NCBI RefSeq assembly: GCF_022023855.1
Contig: NZ_CP059450.1
Location: 1,403,501-1,467,500 of the forward strand
Reading direction: 5' to 3'
Length of the DNA stretch: 64,000 nt
Origin: Azospirillum brasilense
Lineage (GTDB): Bacteria; Pseudomonadota; Alphaproteobacteria; Azospirillales; Azospirillaceae
Shown: positions 8,185 to 16,608 of the stretch, piece by piece
Numbering within the stretch: the stretch's first letter is position 1
Layout: each line of letters begins with the position of its first letter
Position numbers and translations under genes: made by a program
The notes under the pieces: generated by a model
What the model saw: only the letters and a program-made list of their open reading frames with translations
What the model was told of the DNA's origin: nothing
The model's database searches: none

Positions 8185-8613
8185 ATGGACGACCTGGACC
8201 ACCGCCTTTTGGGCCTGCTGCGCGCCGACGCGCGCCAGCCCGTCGCCGGCCTCGCCGCCGCGCTGAAGGTGTCGCGCGCGACCGTGCGCGCCCGCATCGA
8301 CCGTCTGGTCGAAAGCGGGGTGATCGCCGGCTTCACGGTGCTGCTGCGCAAGGATCTGCGGCCCGCCATGGTCCGGGCCATCACGATGATCGAGGTGGAG
8401 GGCCGCGCCGCCGAGACGGTCATTGCCCGCCTGCACGGCTTTCCGGAGGTGCGGACGGTCTACACCACCAACGGGCGCTGGGACGTCGTCGCTGAAATCG
8501 AAACGGAGTCGCTGGAGGCCTTCGACGACACGCTGCGCCGCGTCCGGCAGATCGCCGGCATCGCCTCCACCGAGACCAGCATCCTGCTCTCCGCCCGCAA
8601 GGCGGTGCTGTAG
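8185..8613 (+). CDS. Lrp/AsnC family transcriptional regulator, probable regulator of arginine catabolism
   Basis: The 142-residue protein starts MDDLDHRLLGLLRADARQPVAGLA, the canonical first helix of AsnC-type winged-helix proteins, followed by the recognition region LKVSRATVRARIDRLVESGVIAGF and a C-terminal RAM (ligand-binding) domain from about residue 65. The start at 8185 was chosen because it gives the conserved N-terminus and lies just after a good promoter; an upstream in-frame ATG at 8128 would put the promoter inside the gene. It is divergent from the arginase operon, so activation of rocF-rocD in response to arginine or ornithine is likely (inference). Confidence 0.92.
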   Translation: MDDLDHRLLGLLRADARQPVAGLAAALKVSRATVRARIDRLVESGVIAGFTVLLRKDLRPAMVRAITMIEVEGRAAETVIARLHGFPEVRTVYTTNGRWDVVAEIETESLEAFDDTLRRVRQIAGIASTETSILLSARKAVL

Positions 8614-8614
8614 C

Positions 8615-9700
8615 CTACCCACCGAGACCGGCTAAGACGCCGCCCAGAAGCGGCTGGCCGAACAGCGCGCCCAAGGCGAATCCGACGATCAGCCCGACCG
8701 CCGCGGCGACCAACGCCCGGCCGCCGCCACCCTTGGACGCCTCAACACCCGCACTGCGCCCGTTGCCGCCGCCCGTGGAGTCGTCGCCCTCATCGGGCGC
8801 CGCCGCGCGGCGGGCGCTGTAGGAGGAGTCGGTGTCGGCGTGCCACGCGCGGATGCGGTCCTGCGCCGGCTTCAACTGCTCGTCGGTCGGGGAGGAGCCG
8901 CGGCCGTGGACGATCTCCCAGCCCAGCGCCAGGAAGCGCGTGGTTGTCCGCCCCTCCGGGCTGAAGATCGCGGCGGGCATCCGGCGGTAGGTCGCCTTCA
9001 CCACGTCCACGTCGTAGGGGATCGCCGTGCGGAACATCAGTTCCGGGAATTCGGAGCGCAGCAGGGTCAGCGATTCGCGCCCGACCTCGTCGTTGGTGAT
9101 CGACAGCATCAGGATGCCGGCCACCGACAGGTTGGGGTTCATGCCCTTCTGGATGTGCTCGACCACCGACAGGGTGCGCTTCAGCCCGTCCAGCGCGTAG
9201 CGCCCTGGAAAGACCGGAAGCACCAGCCGGTCCGACGCCGCCAGCGCGCCCGCCGCCAGATGGCCGAGCGCCGGCGGGCAGTCGATCACCACGTAATCCG
9301 GCGGGTTGCGCGAGAAGTGCAGCGCCTTGCGCAGGCCGCGCTGCGACCCGCCGCGGGCGTCCAGCGCGTGTTCCAGCGAATAGAGCTTCCGCGCCCCGAC
9401 GATCATCGACAGCCCGTCGAAGCTGGTCGGGGTGATGGCGTCCTCGACGAAGGTGTCCTGGCTCAGCAGGTCGTTGATGCCGACACGCGCCTTCTCCCGC
9501 AGCAGGAAATTGCTGGTGGCGCTGCTCTGCGGATCGAAGTCGATCAGGACGACGCTCTTGCCCAGCGCGGCCAGCGCCAGGGCGAGGTTCACCGAGGTAG
9601 TCGTCTTGCCGACGCCGCCCTTCTGATTGTACACCGCCAGGATGGTCGGCTGCCGCGTCTCCGGCGCGTCGAAGACGTCTTCGTGGCTGGTCATGTCCAT
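8615..9700 (-). CDS. ParA/Soj-type ATPase with C-terminal hydrophobic tail (orphan)
   Basis: The 361-residue protein has the deviant Walker A motif YNQKGGVGKTTTSVNLA (about residues 24-40), Walker A' VVLIDFDPQSSATSNF and Walker B DYVVIDCPPALG of ParA proteins. No parB or centromere repeat lies next to it. The unusual part is the C-terminus: after a Gly/Ser/Asp-rich linker (about residues 295-330) it ends in ALVAAAVGLIVGFALGALFG, a Gly-rich hydrophobic stretch long enough to cross a membrane. ParA proteins usually position cargo (DNA, chemoreceptors, machines) on the nucleoid or membrane; here membrane placement is inferred. It begins near the glycosyltransferase island but separate from it. 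Its cargo is unknown. Confidence 0.85.
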   Translation of the reverse strand: MDMTSHEDVFDAPETRQPTILAVYNQKGGVGKTTTSVNLALALAALGKSVVLIDFDPQSSATSNFLLREKARVGINDLLSQDTFVEDAITPTSFDGLSMIVGARKLYSLEHALDARGGSQRGLRKALHFSRNPPDYVVIDCPPALGHLAAGALAASDRLVLPVFPGRYALDGLKRTLSVVEHIQKGMNPNLSVAGILMLSITNDEVGRESLTLLRSEFPELMFRTAIPYDVDVVKATYRRMPAAIFSPEGRTTTRFLALGWEIVHGRGSSPTDEQLKPAQDRIRAWHADTDSSYSARRAAAPDEGDDSTGGGNGRSAGVEASKGGGGRALVAAAVGLIVGFALGALFGQPLLGGVLAGLGG

Positions 9701-9825
9701 TCCGCTTCGTCGTTTCGCGGGTGTTCGTCCTGCGGGCCAAGAGCCGCCGAAAGCGGCGCACTATACGCATTGGAACGCGCCGGTGTCTTCCCGCAGATGC
9801 GCGGGTGTCCCGAAAGGTAACAGGT

Positions 9826-10611
9826 TCAGCGCGCCTTGAAGGCCGCCAGCTGGCCGGGCAGCGGCGCCATGGTCAGGCGGACGCGCACGATCTCCCACCG
9901 TCCAGCAGCGCCGGGATCGACGCCGTCGCAGGGGCGGCGGTCGAGGATGTCGAAGGTCAGGCTGGACAGCCCGTCCTGCTCCGGGATCGTGCCGCCCGCC
10001 CAGTTCGCCTGGAACACCCGCTTGTTGACCCGCGAGATGGGCGAGGCCGAAGCGTCGGGGTTGAAGCCCTCGTTGTCGTGGTCCAGCGGCTCGAACCGGC
10101 CGGGCCGCCGCGCGGTCGGGATGCGGCGGGAGCGGATGCGCAGCGACAGGTCGAAATCCTCATAGCCCCAGCCCCAATAGGCGTTGGAATAGCCGTCGAT
10201 CCGCCGGAACACGTCGTTGGGCATCAGCAGGACGCCGCCCATCGTGCTCTCCAGGTCGGTGGTCACCGTCTGGTCCGAGCGCCCCGGCGCCACCGGCCGC
10301 TGCTCCGCCCCGAAGGACAGGATGGGGGTCGGCCGGTCGACCCAGGAGTAATCGGCGTCGACGGGCAGATAGTCGATGTCGTGCAGGCAGGTATAGCCGC
10401 TCTCCGCCTCGCCCAGCAGGAAGCCGACATTCTTGACGGCGCCCCGGTTGAAGGGCAGCCCGGCCTCCTGCTCGACGATGGTGACTCGGTAGTCGATCGG
10501 TTCGGCGAGCGTTGCGAAGTAAGCGCCGACCCGCGGCACGAAGTCCCGCAGATGCGCCGTGCGGTCGCGGTAGGGCACGACGATGTGAAGGCGCCGGTCC
10601 ATAGTCGTCAT
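9826..10611 (-). CDS. GT7-like (beta-1,4-galactosyltransferase-type) glycosyltransferase
   Basis: The 261-residue protein has no signal peptide but shows the hallmarks of GT7: LHIVVPYRDRTAHLRDF at the N-terminus, PFNRGAVKNVGFL (about residue 55), the metal motif CLHDIDYLP (DxD-like), and GGVLLMPNDVFRRIDGYSNAYW followed by GWGYEDFDLSLR, matching the WGWGxEDDD region of animal beta-1,4-galactosyltransferases. It should transfer a hexose or N-acetylhexosamine from a UDP sugar in the cytosol. Its ATG overlaps the stop of the GT41 gene by four bases, so the two are translationally coupled. Bacterial GT7-like proteins are less common than GT2; donor and acceptor are inferred from the family only. 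Confidence 0.8.
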   Translation of the reverse strand: MTTMDRRLHIVVPYRDRTAHLRDFVPRVGAYFATLAEPIDYRVTIVEQEAGLPFNRGAVKNVGFLLGEAESGYTCLHDIDYLPVDADYSWVDRPTPILSFGAEQRPVAPGRSDQTVTTDLESTMGGVLLMPNDVFRRIDGYSNAYWGWGYEDFDLSLRIRSRRIPTARRPGRFEPLDHDNEGFNPDASASPISRVNKRVFQANWAGGTIPEQDGLSSLTFDILDRRPCDGVDPGAAGRWEIVRVRLTMAPLPGQLAAFKAR

Positions 10612-13094
10612 CGCGGGTCTCCTGCCGGTGCGAAGCGTTGCCAGATCGCCCGATAGGCGTCCTCCAGATCACGGGCGAAGCGGTCGCCGTCGAACAGCGG
10701 GCTGGCCACCCGCGCCGCCGTCAGCCGTGCCCTCAGCCCGACCAGCCGCTCCGGATCGCAGGCGAGGCCCAGGGCCAGCGCCTCGTAGGACTCCAGCGAG
10801 TCGGTCACCAGCTCTGGCAGCCCCACCGTGTCGAGCAGGCTGGCCGCCACCCGCCCGGCGAAGGTCCCGCCGCGGCAGGTCACCACCGGAAGCCCGGTCC
10901 AAAGCGCGTCGCTGGCCGTGGTGTGGGCGTTGTAGGGCAGCGTGTCGAGGAACAGGTCGGCCAGCCGGTGCCGCGCCAGATGCTCCGCCAGCGGGCGCGG
11001 CGGGGCGAAGACCAGGCGCTCCGGCGCCACCCCGCGGGCCGCCGCCTCGCGCCGCAGGTTGCCGGCCACCAGCGGGTTGCCGGCGTAGAGCCACAGGACG
11101 CTCCCCGGCACGGCGCGCAGCAGCCGCGCCCAGACGTCGAACACAGCGAGCGTCAGCTTGTAGGGGCTGTTGAAGCAGCAGAAGACGAATCCGTCCTCCG
11201 GCAACCCGCAATCGGCGCGCGACGGGGTGCGCTCGGCGATGGCGCGGTGGCGGTCATTGGGCTGGTAGCAATGGGGGAGCCGCACCACCGCCTCGCTGTA
11301 GAACGCCTCCTCGCCCGGCGGGATGGTCACCGCGTCGGCCAGGATCACGTCGATGAAGTCCGCACCTATGGTGCCGGGATAGCCGAGCCAATTGACCTGA
11401 ACCGGGGCGGGCCGAGCCGCCAGGATCGGTGTGCGGGCGAAGGCCGTGTAGCCCTTCAGGTCAACCAGGATGTCGATGCCGTCGGCGGCGATGGTTTGCG
11501 CGGCGTCGCGGTCGGAGCGGTCGCGCAGGTCCACGAAGCGCTCGACCGCCGCGGTCAGGCGCCGGCGCATCGGGCTGCCGTCGTCGATGCCGGTGGAATA
11601 GGCGGTGACGGCGAAGCGCGTGCGGTCGTGCCGCTCCAGAAGTTCCGCCATCAGATAGGCGGTGGCGTGCTCGTGGAAGTCGGCGGAGAGGTAGCCGACG
11701 CGCAGGCGACCGTCTCCGGCAACGACGGGCCGCGCCACGGCCGGCACGCCATGCGCCTTCTGCCGCGCCCAGCGCTCCGCCGCCGCCCGCTGGTCTGCCG
11801 GGGTCGTGTCCACCGCCAGGAGACCGAAGGGCGGCACGCCCAGCGCCCCGGCGCGGATCCGCCCGATCAGGTCGCGCTCCAGCGCCGGCAGGTCGCGCCA
11901 GTCGCAGGCGTGCCGCTGCTGCTGCACCAGCTGCGCCAGCGCCGGGTTGTAGGCGGGAGAGAGCCGGCGGACGCGGCGGAGGGCCTCGATGGACGGCGCG
12001 ACCCGGTCGGCCAGAGTCGCGGCGGCGGCGAAATCCTCCCACCCCGCCGGGTCGCCGGGGTCGAGGGCCACCGCCCGGCGCAGCGCGTCGAGCCCGGCGT
12101 CCGGCCGCAAGGCGCCGGTCAGCGTCTGCCCGAGAATCCGCCACGCCGCGGCATGCTCAGGATGCCGCCCGATCGCACCGCGCAGCAGCGCCAGGGCGCC
12201 GGCCATGTCGTGCAAGCCAAGCAGTTCCATCGCCAGATCGACGGCCGCCGTGGGGGAGTCGGGCCGAAGGCTGAGCACGGCTTGGTACTCCGCCACCGCC
12301 TCCTCCCGCCGGCCGGCGGCGGACAGCGCGTTGGCGAGGTTGCGGCGCAACGCGGGATCGTCCGGCGCCAGCCGCACCGCCACCGCGTTCACCCGCACAG
12401 CCTCGCCCCAACGGCCGGCCGCATGGGCGGCGTTGCCCAGCAGCATCCAACCGTGCCGGTCCGCCGGGTTCAGCGCCGCCATGCGCCGGCCGACCCGCGA
12501 CGCCTCGTCCCGGCGCCCGGCGGCCAGGACGAGAACGCCGAGATTGTTGAGGGACACCGCGTGTTCCGGGTTGCGCGACAGAGCCGCGCGGTAGGCGGTT
12601 TCGGCCTCGCCGGTCCGGCCCAGAGCGTCCAGCGCGACCGCCAGATTCTTCCAGGTGCCGGCGTCCTCCGGCCGACGACGCAGGGCCTCGCGGTAGGCCG
12701 CCTCCGCCGCTTCGGGTCGGTTCTGATCCTGAAGCGCCACGCCCAGATTGTTCCACACCTCGCCCAGCCCAGGGCAGGAGGCCAGAACGGCGCGGTAGTG
12801 CGGCTCGGCCTCCGCCGGGCGGCCCTGGGCGTGAAGGGACAGCGCCACCCCGTAATGGGCGTCCAGAGAGTCGGGCGCCAGCTTCAGCGCCGCGGCGTAG
12901 ACCGCCCCCGCCGGCCCCCATTGCGACAGCCCCGCCAGCAGGCCGCCGAAATCCAGATAGATGTCCACGTCCTTGCGCATCGCGAGCGCCTGCTGGAACA
13001 GCGCCACGGCCTCGCGGACGCGGCCCTCGCGCTGGGCGGCGACGGCCTGCCGGTGCAGCGCGGCGGCCCGTTCGGCGGTCTCGGGATGGTCCAT
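10608..13094 (-). CDS. TPR-repeat O-GlcNAc transferase-like glycosyltransferase (GT41)
   Basis: The 828-residue protein begins with about ten to twelve tetratricopeptide repeats (residues about 5-400; for example GEVWNNLGVALQDQNRPEAA and AGTWKNLAVALDALGRTGEA). A GT41 catalytic domain follows from about residue 463, with RLRVGYLSADFHEHATAYLM, PVQVNWLGYPGTIGADFIDV, the nucleotide-binding DGFVFCCFNSPYKL and LFLDTLPYNAHTTASDALW. GT41 enzymes move N-acetylglucosamine or other sugars onto protein Ser/Thr. The start ATG at 13094 was chosen because the repeats begin there; the open frame continues upstream only as a shadow of the neighbouring gene. The gene sits in a four-gene glycosyltransferase operon; a glycosylated surface protein such as flagellin is a plausible target (inference). 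Confidence 0.9.
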   Translation of the reverse strand: MDHPETAERAAALHRQAVAAQREGRVREAVALFQQALAMRKDVDIYLDFGGLLAGLSQWGPAGAVYAAALKLAPDSLDAHYGVALSLHAQGRPAEAEPHYRAVLASCPGLGEVWNNLGVALQDQNRPEAAEAAYREALRRRPEDAGTWKNLAVALDALGRTGEAETAYRAALSRNPEHAVSLNNLGVLVLAAGRRDEASRVGRRMAALNPADRHGWMLLGNAAHAAGRWGEAVRVNAVAVRLAPDDPALRRNLANALSAAGRREEAVAEYQAVLSLRPDSPTAAVDLAMELLGLHDMAGALALLRGAIGRHPEHAAAWRILGQTLTGALRPDAGLDALRRAVALDPGDPAGWEDFAAAATLADRVAPSIEALRRVRRLSPAYNPALAQLVQQQRHACDWRDLPALERDLIGRIRAGALGVPPFGLLAVDTTPADQRAAAERWARQKAHGVPAVARPVVAGDGRLRVGYLSADFHEHATAYLMAELLERHDRTRFAVTAYSTGIDDGSPMRRRLTAAVERFVDLRDRSDRDAAQTIAADGIDILVDLKGYTAFARTPILAARPAPVQVNWLGYPGTIGADFIDVILADAVTIPPGEEAFYSEAVVRLPHCYQPNDRHRAIAERTPSRADCGLPEDGFVFCCFNSPYKLTLAVFDVWARLLRAVPGSVLWLYAGNPLVAGNLRREAAARGVAPERLVFAPPRPLAEHLARHRLADLFLDTLPYNAHTTASDALWTGLPVVTCRGGTFAGRVAASLLDTVGLPELVTDSLESYEALALGLACDPERLVGLRARLTAARVASPLFDGDRFARDLEDAYRAIWQRFAPAGDPR

Positions 13095-13102
13095 GCGCCC
13101 TC

Positions 13103-13825
13103 TCAATCCCGCTGGCGCGTGTGCAGCAGGATGCGCGGGATCTCCGGCGGGCGGCGGTCGTCGCCCCATTGCGAGATGTCGGGGATCGTGCTCACCCCGC
13201 GGCGGCGGGCCAGCAGGCTGAGAATGCTCTGGTCGTGGCGGTGGTCGCGGAATTCCGGGTAGTTCGGCTTGCCGCACTCGTTCGGCGCGTCGGTGAGGAT
13301 GCGCTCGTCCTGGGCGAAACGCAGCCATTCGGAGACGAAGGCGATGGTCTCCGGAGTCCGCTCGCAGACGATGAAGCTCGCCAGGATCTGGGTGGCGTCG
13401 GTGTAGTCGGGGCGGTCCAGCCGCATGAAATGAAAGCAGTCGCGCTTGGTCCAGCCGCGGTTCTTGAATTTGTCCTCCAGCGTGAACAGCAGGATGGGCA
13501 GGTCGCGCCGCTCCCGGCAGAGGTCGATCACCGGGTCGGCGCGGTGCACGAAATGGGCGCCGCTGTCGCAGTAGAACAGCACGTCGCCGTCCTTCAGATG
13601 GTCGCGCAGCAGGGTCCAGATGGCCCAGGGCTTCCACAGCCAAAAACCCGCCCCGCGCGGTTGGTCGAGGATGAAGCGGTTGCGCTCGACGAAGGCCGGG
13701 TCGATGTGGCTTCGCCCCAGCATCGCGACGGAGTCGAAACCGCCGACCTACATCCCGCTGCGGGCGTTGCGCTTCTGCGCCGCCAGGAAGGCCCCGTCCG
13801 CGTAATTCAGCAAAACCCGCGCCAT
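13103..13825 (-). pseudogene. Small capsular-type glycosyltransferase interrupted by an in-frame TAG
   Basis: The gene would start at the ATG 13823-13825 behind GAGAGGGG, giving MARVLLNYADGAFLAAQKRNARSGM, then meets TAG at 13748-13750. The same frame continues without any shift as VGGFDSVAMLGRSHIDP, EKN-like FVERNRFIL and RGAGFWLWKPWAIWTLL, DGDVLFYCDSGAHFV and PNECGKPNYPEFRDHRHDQSILSL. Both sides together fit one cytosolic glycosyltransferase-like family of about 240 residues (RGAGxWLWKP and the DxLxYxDSG metal-like motif). A single C-to-T change (CAG to TAG) would explain it. The downstream part could restart at the ATG 13723 (206 codons). The gene lies between the GT41 and GT10 genes in the same operon. 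Confidence 0.7.
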
Positions 13826-13844
13826 CGCTTCCCCTCTCCGACCG

Positions 13845-14822
13845 TCACAGCCGGCTTTCGATCCAGTCGGCGAGGCGGTAGGCGTCGAAATGAAACTCCT
13901 CCGTCCCCAGGAAGGGCGCCACGGTGCGGTGGGCGCAATAGGCGTCGTAATCACCGTCCACCGCCAGGATGTGCTCCACCGCCTCCTCGTCCGTGGCGAA
14001 GCGCGACACGTCGATGAAGCTGCCGGCCGCCACCTCCTGCTCCAGGTCGGGATCGCCCCAATAGAGCGGCACCGCCCCGGCCTGGAAGACGTCCAAAATC
14101 TTCTCCGTCAGATAGCCGGGGTGGCTGGTGTTCTCGAAGGCGAAGGCGAAGCGGTAGCGTTCGAAGACGCGGATCTTGGCCAGCCAGCCCATCTTGACGA
14201 CGCTGCCGGTGTTGTTCAGGTGCCAGCCCACCGAATCGACGCGCCGCCGCCCGTCCAGCGCCGGGAAGAAGCGGTTGCGGCGCTCCCCGTTCGGGTTCTT
14301 GTAGAGGAAGGCGCAGAAGCCGCGCTCCGCGAAGGCCGCCCGCGTCGGCGGCACCGGCGGCAGGACCGGCGAGCAGAAATGCGGCACCGCCCCCTCCCGC
14401 ATGTGCTCGTAGGCGTGCATGACGTAGAGCGGCAGGCGGTAATGGCGCGGGTCGTCGAGGCGGTCGAAGGACACCGCCATGTCGAAGCCATCCAGCGGCG
14501 GACGGACGTTCTCCCCGGTGAAGAACAGGGTGCGCCGGCTGCGCGCCGCGCGGTGCCGCCCGCCGAAGACCGACACGATGGCGAGGTCGCTGTCGTCCTC
14601 GACCACCGACAGGTCGAAGCGGCTGGACAGGATCTCGATGAAGAAATTCGTGCCCGTGTCGAACTCCGGCCAGAAGTCGTGGAAGGCCAGCTTCAGCCGG
14701 GGCCGACCGCCGCGCCGCCCGCGGTACGGGCCATGCAGCAGGAAACGGTCGAGCCGCTCCGGATCGCCGCCGGGCTTCGCCAGGAAGTCCTCAAGAAACG
14801 CGCTGGTCCGCTGATCGAGCAT
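13845..14822 (-). CDS. GT10-like (alpha-1,3-fucosyltransferase-type) glycosyltransferase
   Basis: The protein of about 325 residues has the strongest GT10 signature near its C-terminus: FAFAFENTSHPGYLTEKIL followed by DVFQAGAVPLYWGDP, the donor-binding motif of alpha-1,3/4-fucosyltransferases. Upstream, LAIVSVFGG, FFTGENVRPP, DMAVSFDRLDDPRHYRLPLY and GFCAFLYKNPNGERRNRFF follow the GT10 order. It should transfer fucose from GDP-fucose, although other GDP sugars are possible. The start MLDQRTSAFLEDFL at 14822 is preferred; the frame stays open to an ATG at 14930 with unlikely sequence. It is the first gene of the leftward glycosyltransferase island. Confidence 0.85.
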   Translation of the reverse strand: MLDQRTSAFLEDFLAKPGGDPERLDRFLLHGPYRGRRGGRPRLKLAFHDFWPEFDTGTNFFIEILSSRFDLSVVEDDSDLAIVSVFGGRHRAARSRRTLFFTGENVRPPLDGFDMAVSFDRLDDPRHYRLPLYVMHAYEHMREGAVPHFCSPVLPPVPPTRAAFAERGFCAFLYKNPNGERRNRFFPALDGRRRVDSVGWHLNNTGSVVKMGWLAKIRVFERYRFAFAFENTSHPGYLTEKILDVFQAGAVPLYWGDPDLEQEVAAGSFIDVSRFATDEEAVEHILAVDGDYDAYCAHRTVAPFLGTEEFHFDAYRLADWIESRL

Positions 14823-14925
14823 CCCGCCATCCGTGCCGGATCGTTGCGAGACGCACGATACGGTCGCCGCAACGCGAACGCCACCCCTTCCGCGCGCCGG
14901 CGGGGCCGAGTGACGCGGCGCGGAC

Positions 14926-14957
14926 AACAAAAAACGCCCCGCGGATGACGGAGCGTT
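14926..14957 (-). terminator. Rho-independent terminator of tRNA-Phe
   Basis: Read leftward, AACGCTCCG pairs with CGGGGCGTT (one mismatch) and is followed by TTTTTT. It lies about 30 bases after the tRNA 3' end. Confidence 0.65.
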
Positions 14958-14988
14958 CGAAACACCACAACCCCACGAAGGGAAGAAG

Positions 14989-15064
14989 TGGTGCCCAGGG
15001 ACGGAGTCGAACCGCCGACACGGGGATTTTCAGTCCCCTGCTCTACCAACTGAGCTACCTGGGC
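14989..15064 (-). tRNA. tRNA-Phe (anticodon GAA)
   Basis: The 76-base sequence folds as a full cloverleaf: acceptor GCCCAGG/CCTGGGC, D arm GCTC..GAGC, anticodon stem GGGGA/TCCCC with loop CTGAAAA (anticodon GAA), variable loop GTGTC, T arm GGCGG/CCGTC with TTCGACT, and an encoded CCA end. It lies downstream of yacG on the same strand. Confidence 0.97.
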
Positions 15065-15162
15065 ACCGACGCCGCGGTGGAGACCGCGGCGCGTCGAGGC
15101 GCGCTTTGTAGGCAAATTCACCGGGCCTGTCCAGCCCTAAAATGCAGAAATCCGCCGCCCCG

Positions 15163-15348
15163 TCACTCCCGCTCGTCGGCCTCCTCGGCGTCCGGGCGGT
15201 CGGGGCTTTCGATGCGGTAGACGCCGCCCAGCCAGCGCGACAAATCCACGTCGGCGCAGCGCTTGGAGCAGAAGGGCTTGGTCTCCTCCACCGCCGGGCG
15301 GCCGCAGATCGGGCAGGCTTTTTCAACAGGCTTTTGGTTGTCGTTCAT
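15163..15348 (-). CDS. yacG: DNA gyrase inhibitor YacG
   Basis: This 61-residue protein has the four-cysteine zinc site of YacG (CPICGRPA then PFCSKRCADVDLSRWLGG), a spacing that holds one zinc ion, followed by an acidic C-terminal tail. YacG binds the C-terminal domain of GyrB and blocks DNA binding by gyrase. Its start follows the stop of the RNase E/G-type gene by only three bases, so it is in the same operon, the usual alphaproteobacterial maf-rng-yacG order. A tRNA-Phe gene lies about 100 bases further on. Confidence 0.92.
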   Translation of the reverse strand: MNDNQKPVEKACPICGRPAVEETKPFCSKRCADVDLSRWLGGVYRIESPDRPDAEEADERE

Positions 15349-15351
15349 CGC

Positions 15352-16608
15352 TCAATCCTCCGCCGCGCCGGTGCGGTTGGAGTTCAGGCGGACGGTTCCC
15401 AGCAGTTCGGCCAGGGCCGTGCCGCGCCGGGCGCGGGTCATCTCCACCAGACCCAGCTTGGACAGACCATAGACCTGGGTCTGCGCCGGGTCGTCCTCCA
15501 CCGCGCGGGACAGGGCGTTCAGCAGCCGTTCGGCGTCGCCCCGGTTGCGCATGTTGACGAAATCGACGACGACGATCCCCCCGGCGTTGCGCAGGCGCAG
15601 TTGCCGGGCGATCTCCACCGCCGCCTCCAGATTGACGTCCAGCGGGTTGCCGCGTTCCCCCGCGTTGACGTCCACAACGGTCATCGCCTCGGTTCGCTCG
15701 ATGACCAGCGACCCGCCGCCGGACAGCGGCACCCGCGTACCGAGCAGTGTGTCAATCTCAGCGTCGAGATCCCGCAGGTCAAAGAGGCGCTGCCGGCTAT
15801 CGGACGGCGCGGCCAGGAGCCGGGCGTTGAACGGCTCCACCCGCTCCTCCAGGTCCGGCGCGCGGTCGGCGCACCAGTCGGCGAGGTCGCGGGCCAGAGC
15901 CGCGTCGTCCACGATGATTCGCGACGGAACGCTCGCCCCATGCTCGATCAGGGCACGGCGCGGCGCGTCGGGGCCGGTCAGCAGCAATGAGGGTCCGCCG
16001 CCCCGCTCCGCCGCGTCGCGGATCGACCGCCACGCCAGATGCAGCGCGTCCGACTCCGCGGCCAGAAGCCCGTCCGGTGCCGTAGCGGCGCCCGCCCGGA
16101 CGATCCAGCCGGCGCCGGGAGCGATGTCCTGGATGCGGCGGGCCAGCTCGGTGCGCTCCGGCCCGCTGCCCAGCCGCTTCGACACCGCCACGTCGCGCCC
16201 CAGCGGCGCGTGCACCAGGAAACGGCCCGGCAGGGTGATGTCCATGGTCAGGGACGGCCCCTTGGACCCGGTGGCGTCGGCCTTCACCTGCACCAGCACG
16301 GTCTGGCCGGTGCGCAGCAGGTTGCCGATCCGCTCGCCCTTGGCCTTGGGACGCCCCTTCGGCCCGCGGGCGTCCAGTGCGGAGAGCAGGCCCGACTTGC
16401 CGGTGCCGAGATCGACGAAGGCGCCGTCCAGCCCCGTCGCGATGCGCTCCACCCGGCCGAGGAACACATGGCCCAGCAGGGACGGACGCTCGGCATGGTC
16501 GATGTAAAGGTCGGTCAGCCGGCCGCCGGTCAGCACGGCGGCCCGCGTCAGTGGACCGTCGCGGTCGATGAGGATGTCCGATCCGGTACCGCCCGCCGGG
16601 CCGCTCAC
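15352..16608 (-). CDS. rng: Ribonuclease E/G family protein
   Basis: The protein of about 418 residues starts with a GTG whose TGA overlap (GTGA) joins it to the maf stop. It has the S1-like N-terminal part (SLLGHVFLGRVERIATGLDGAFVDLGTGKSGLLSA) and the RNase H/DNase I-like catalytic core with the two magnesium-binding aspartates in MTVVDVNAGERG and GIVVVDFVNMRNRGDAERLL, ending SKLGLVEMTRARRGTALAE. It is shorter than canonical RNase G and ends right after the catalytic core, without a degradosome scaffold tail. RNase E/G enzymes cut single-stranded AU-rich RNA in rRNA maturation and mRNA decay. Confidence 0.9.
   Translation of the reverse strand: MSGPAGGTGSDILIDRDGPLTRAAVLTGGRLTDLYIDHAERPSLLGHVFLGRVERIATGLDGAFVDLGTGKSGLLSALDARGPKGRPKAKGERIGNLLRTGQTVLVQVKADATGSKGPSLTMDITLPGRFLVHAPLGRDVAVSKRLGSGPERTELARRIQDIAPGAGWIVRAGAATAPDGLLAAESDALHLAWRSIRDAAERGGGPSLLLTGPDAPRRALIEHGASVPSRIIVDDAALARDLADWCADRAPDLEERVEPFNARLLAAPSDSRQRLFDLRDLDAEIDTLLGTRVPLSGGGSLVIERTEAMTVVDVNAGERGNPLDVNLEAAVEIARQLRLRNAGGIVVVDFVNMRNRGDAERLLNALSRAVEDDPAQTQVYGLSKLGLVEMTRARRGTALAELLGTVRLNSNRTGAAED

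Noticed and set aside
13095..13643. N-terminal extension of the GT41 frame
   Set aside because: Its sequence is the wrong-frame reading of the neighbouring glycosyltransferase; TPR repeats begin only at MDHPETAERA.
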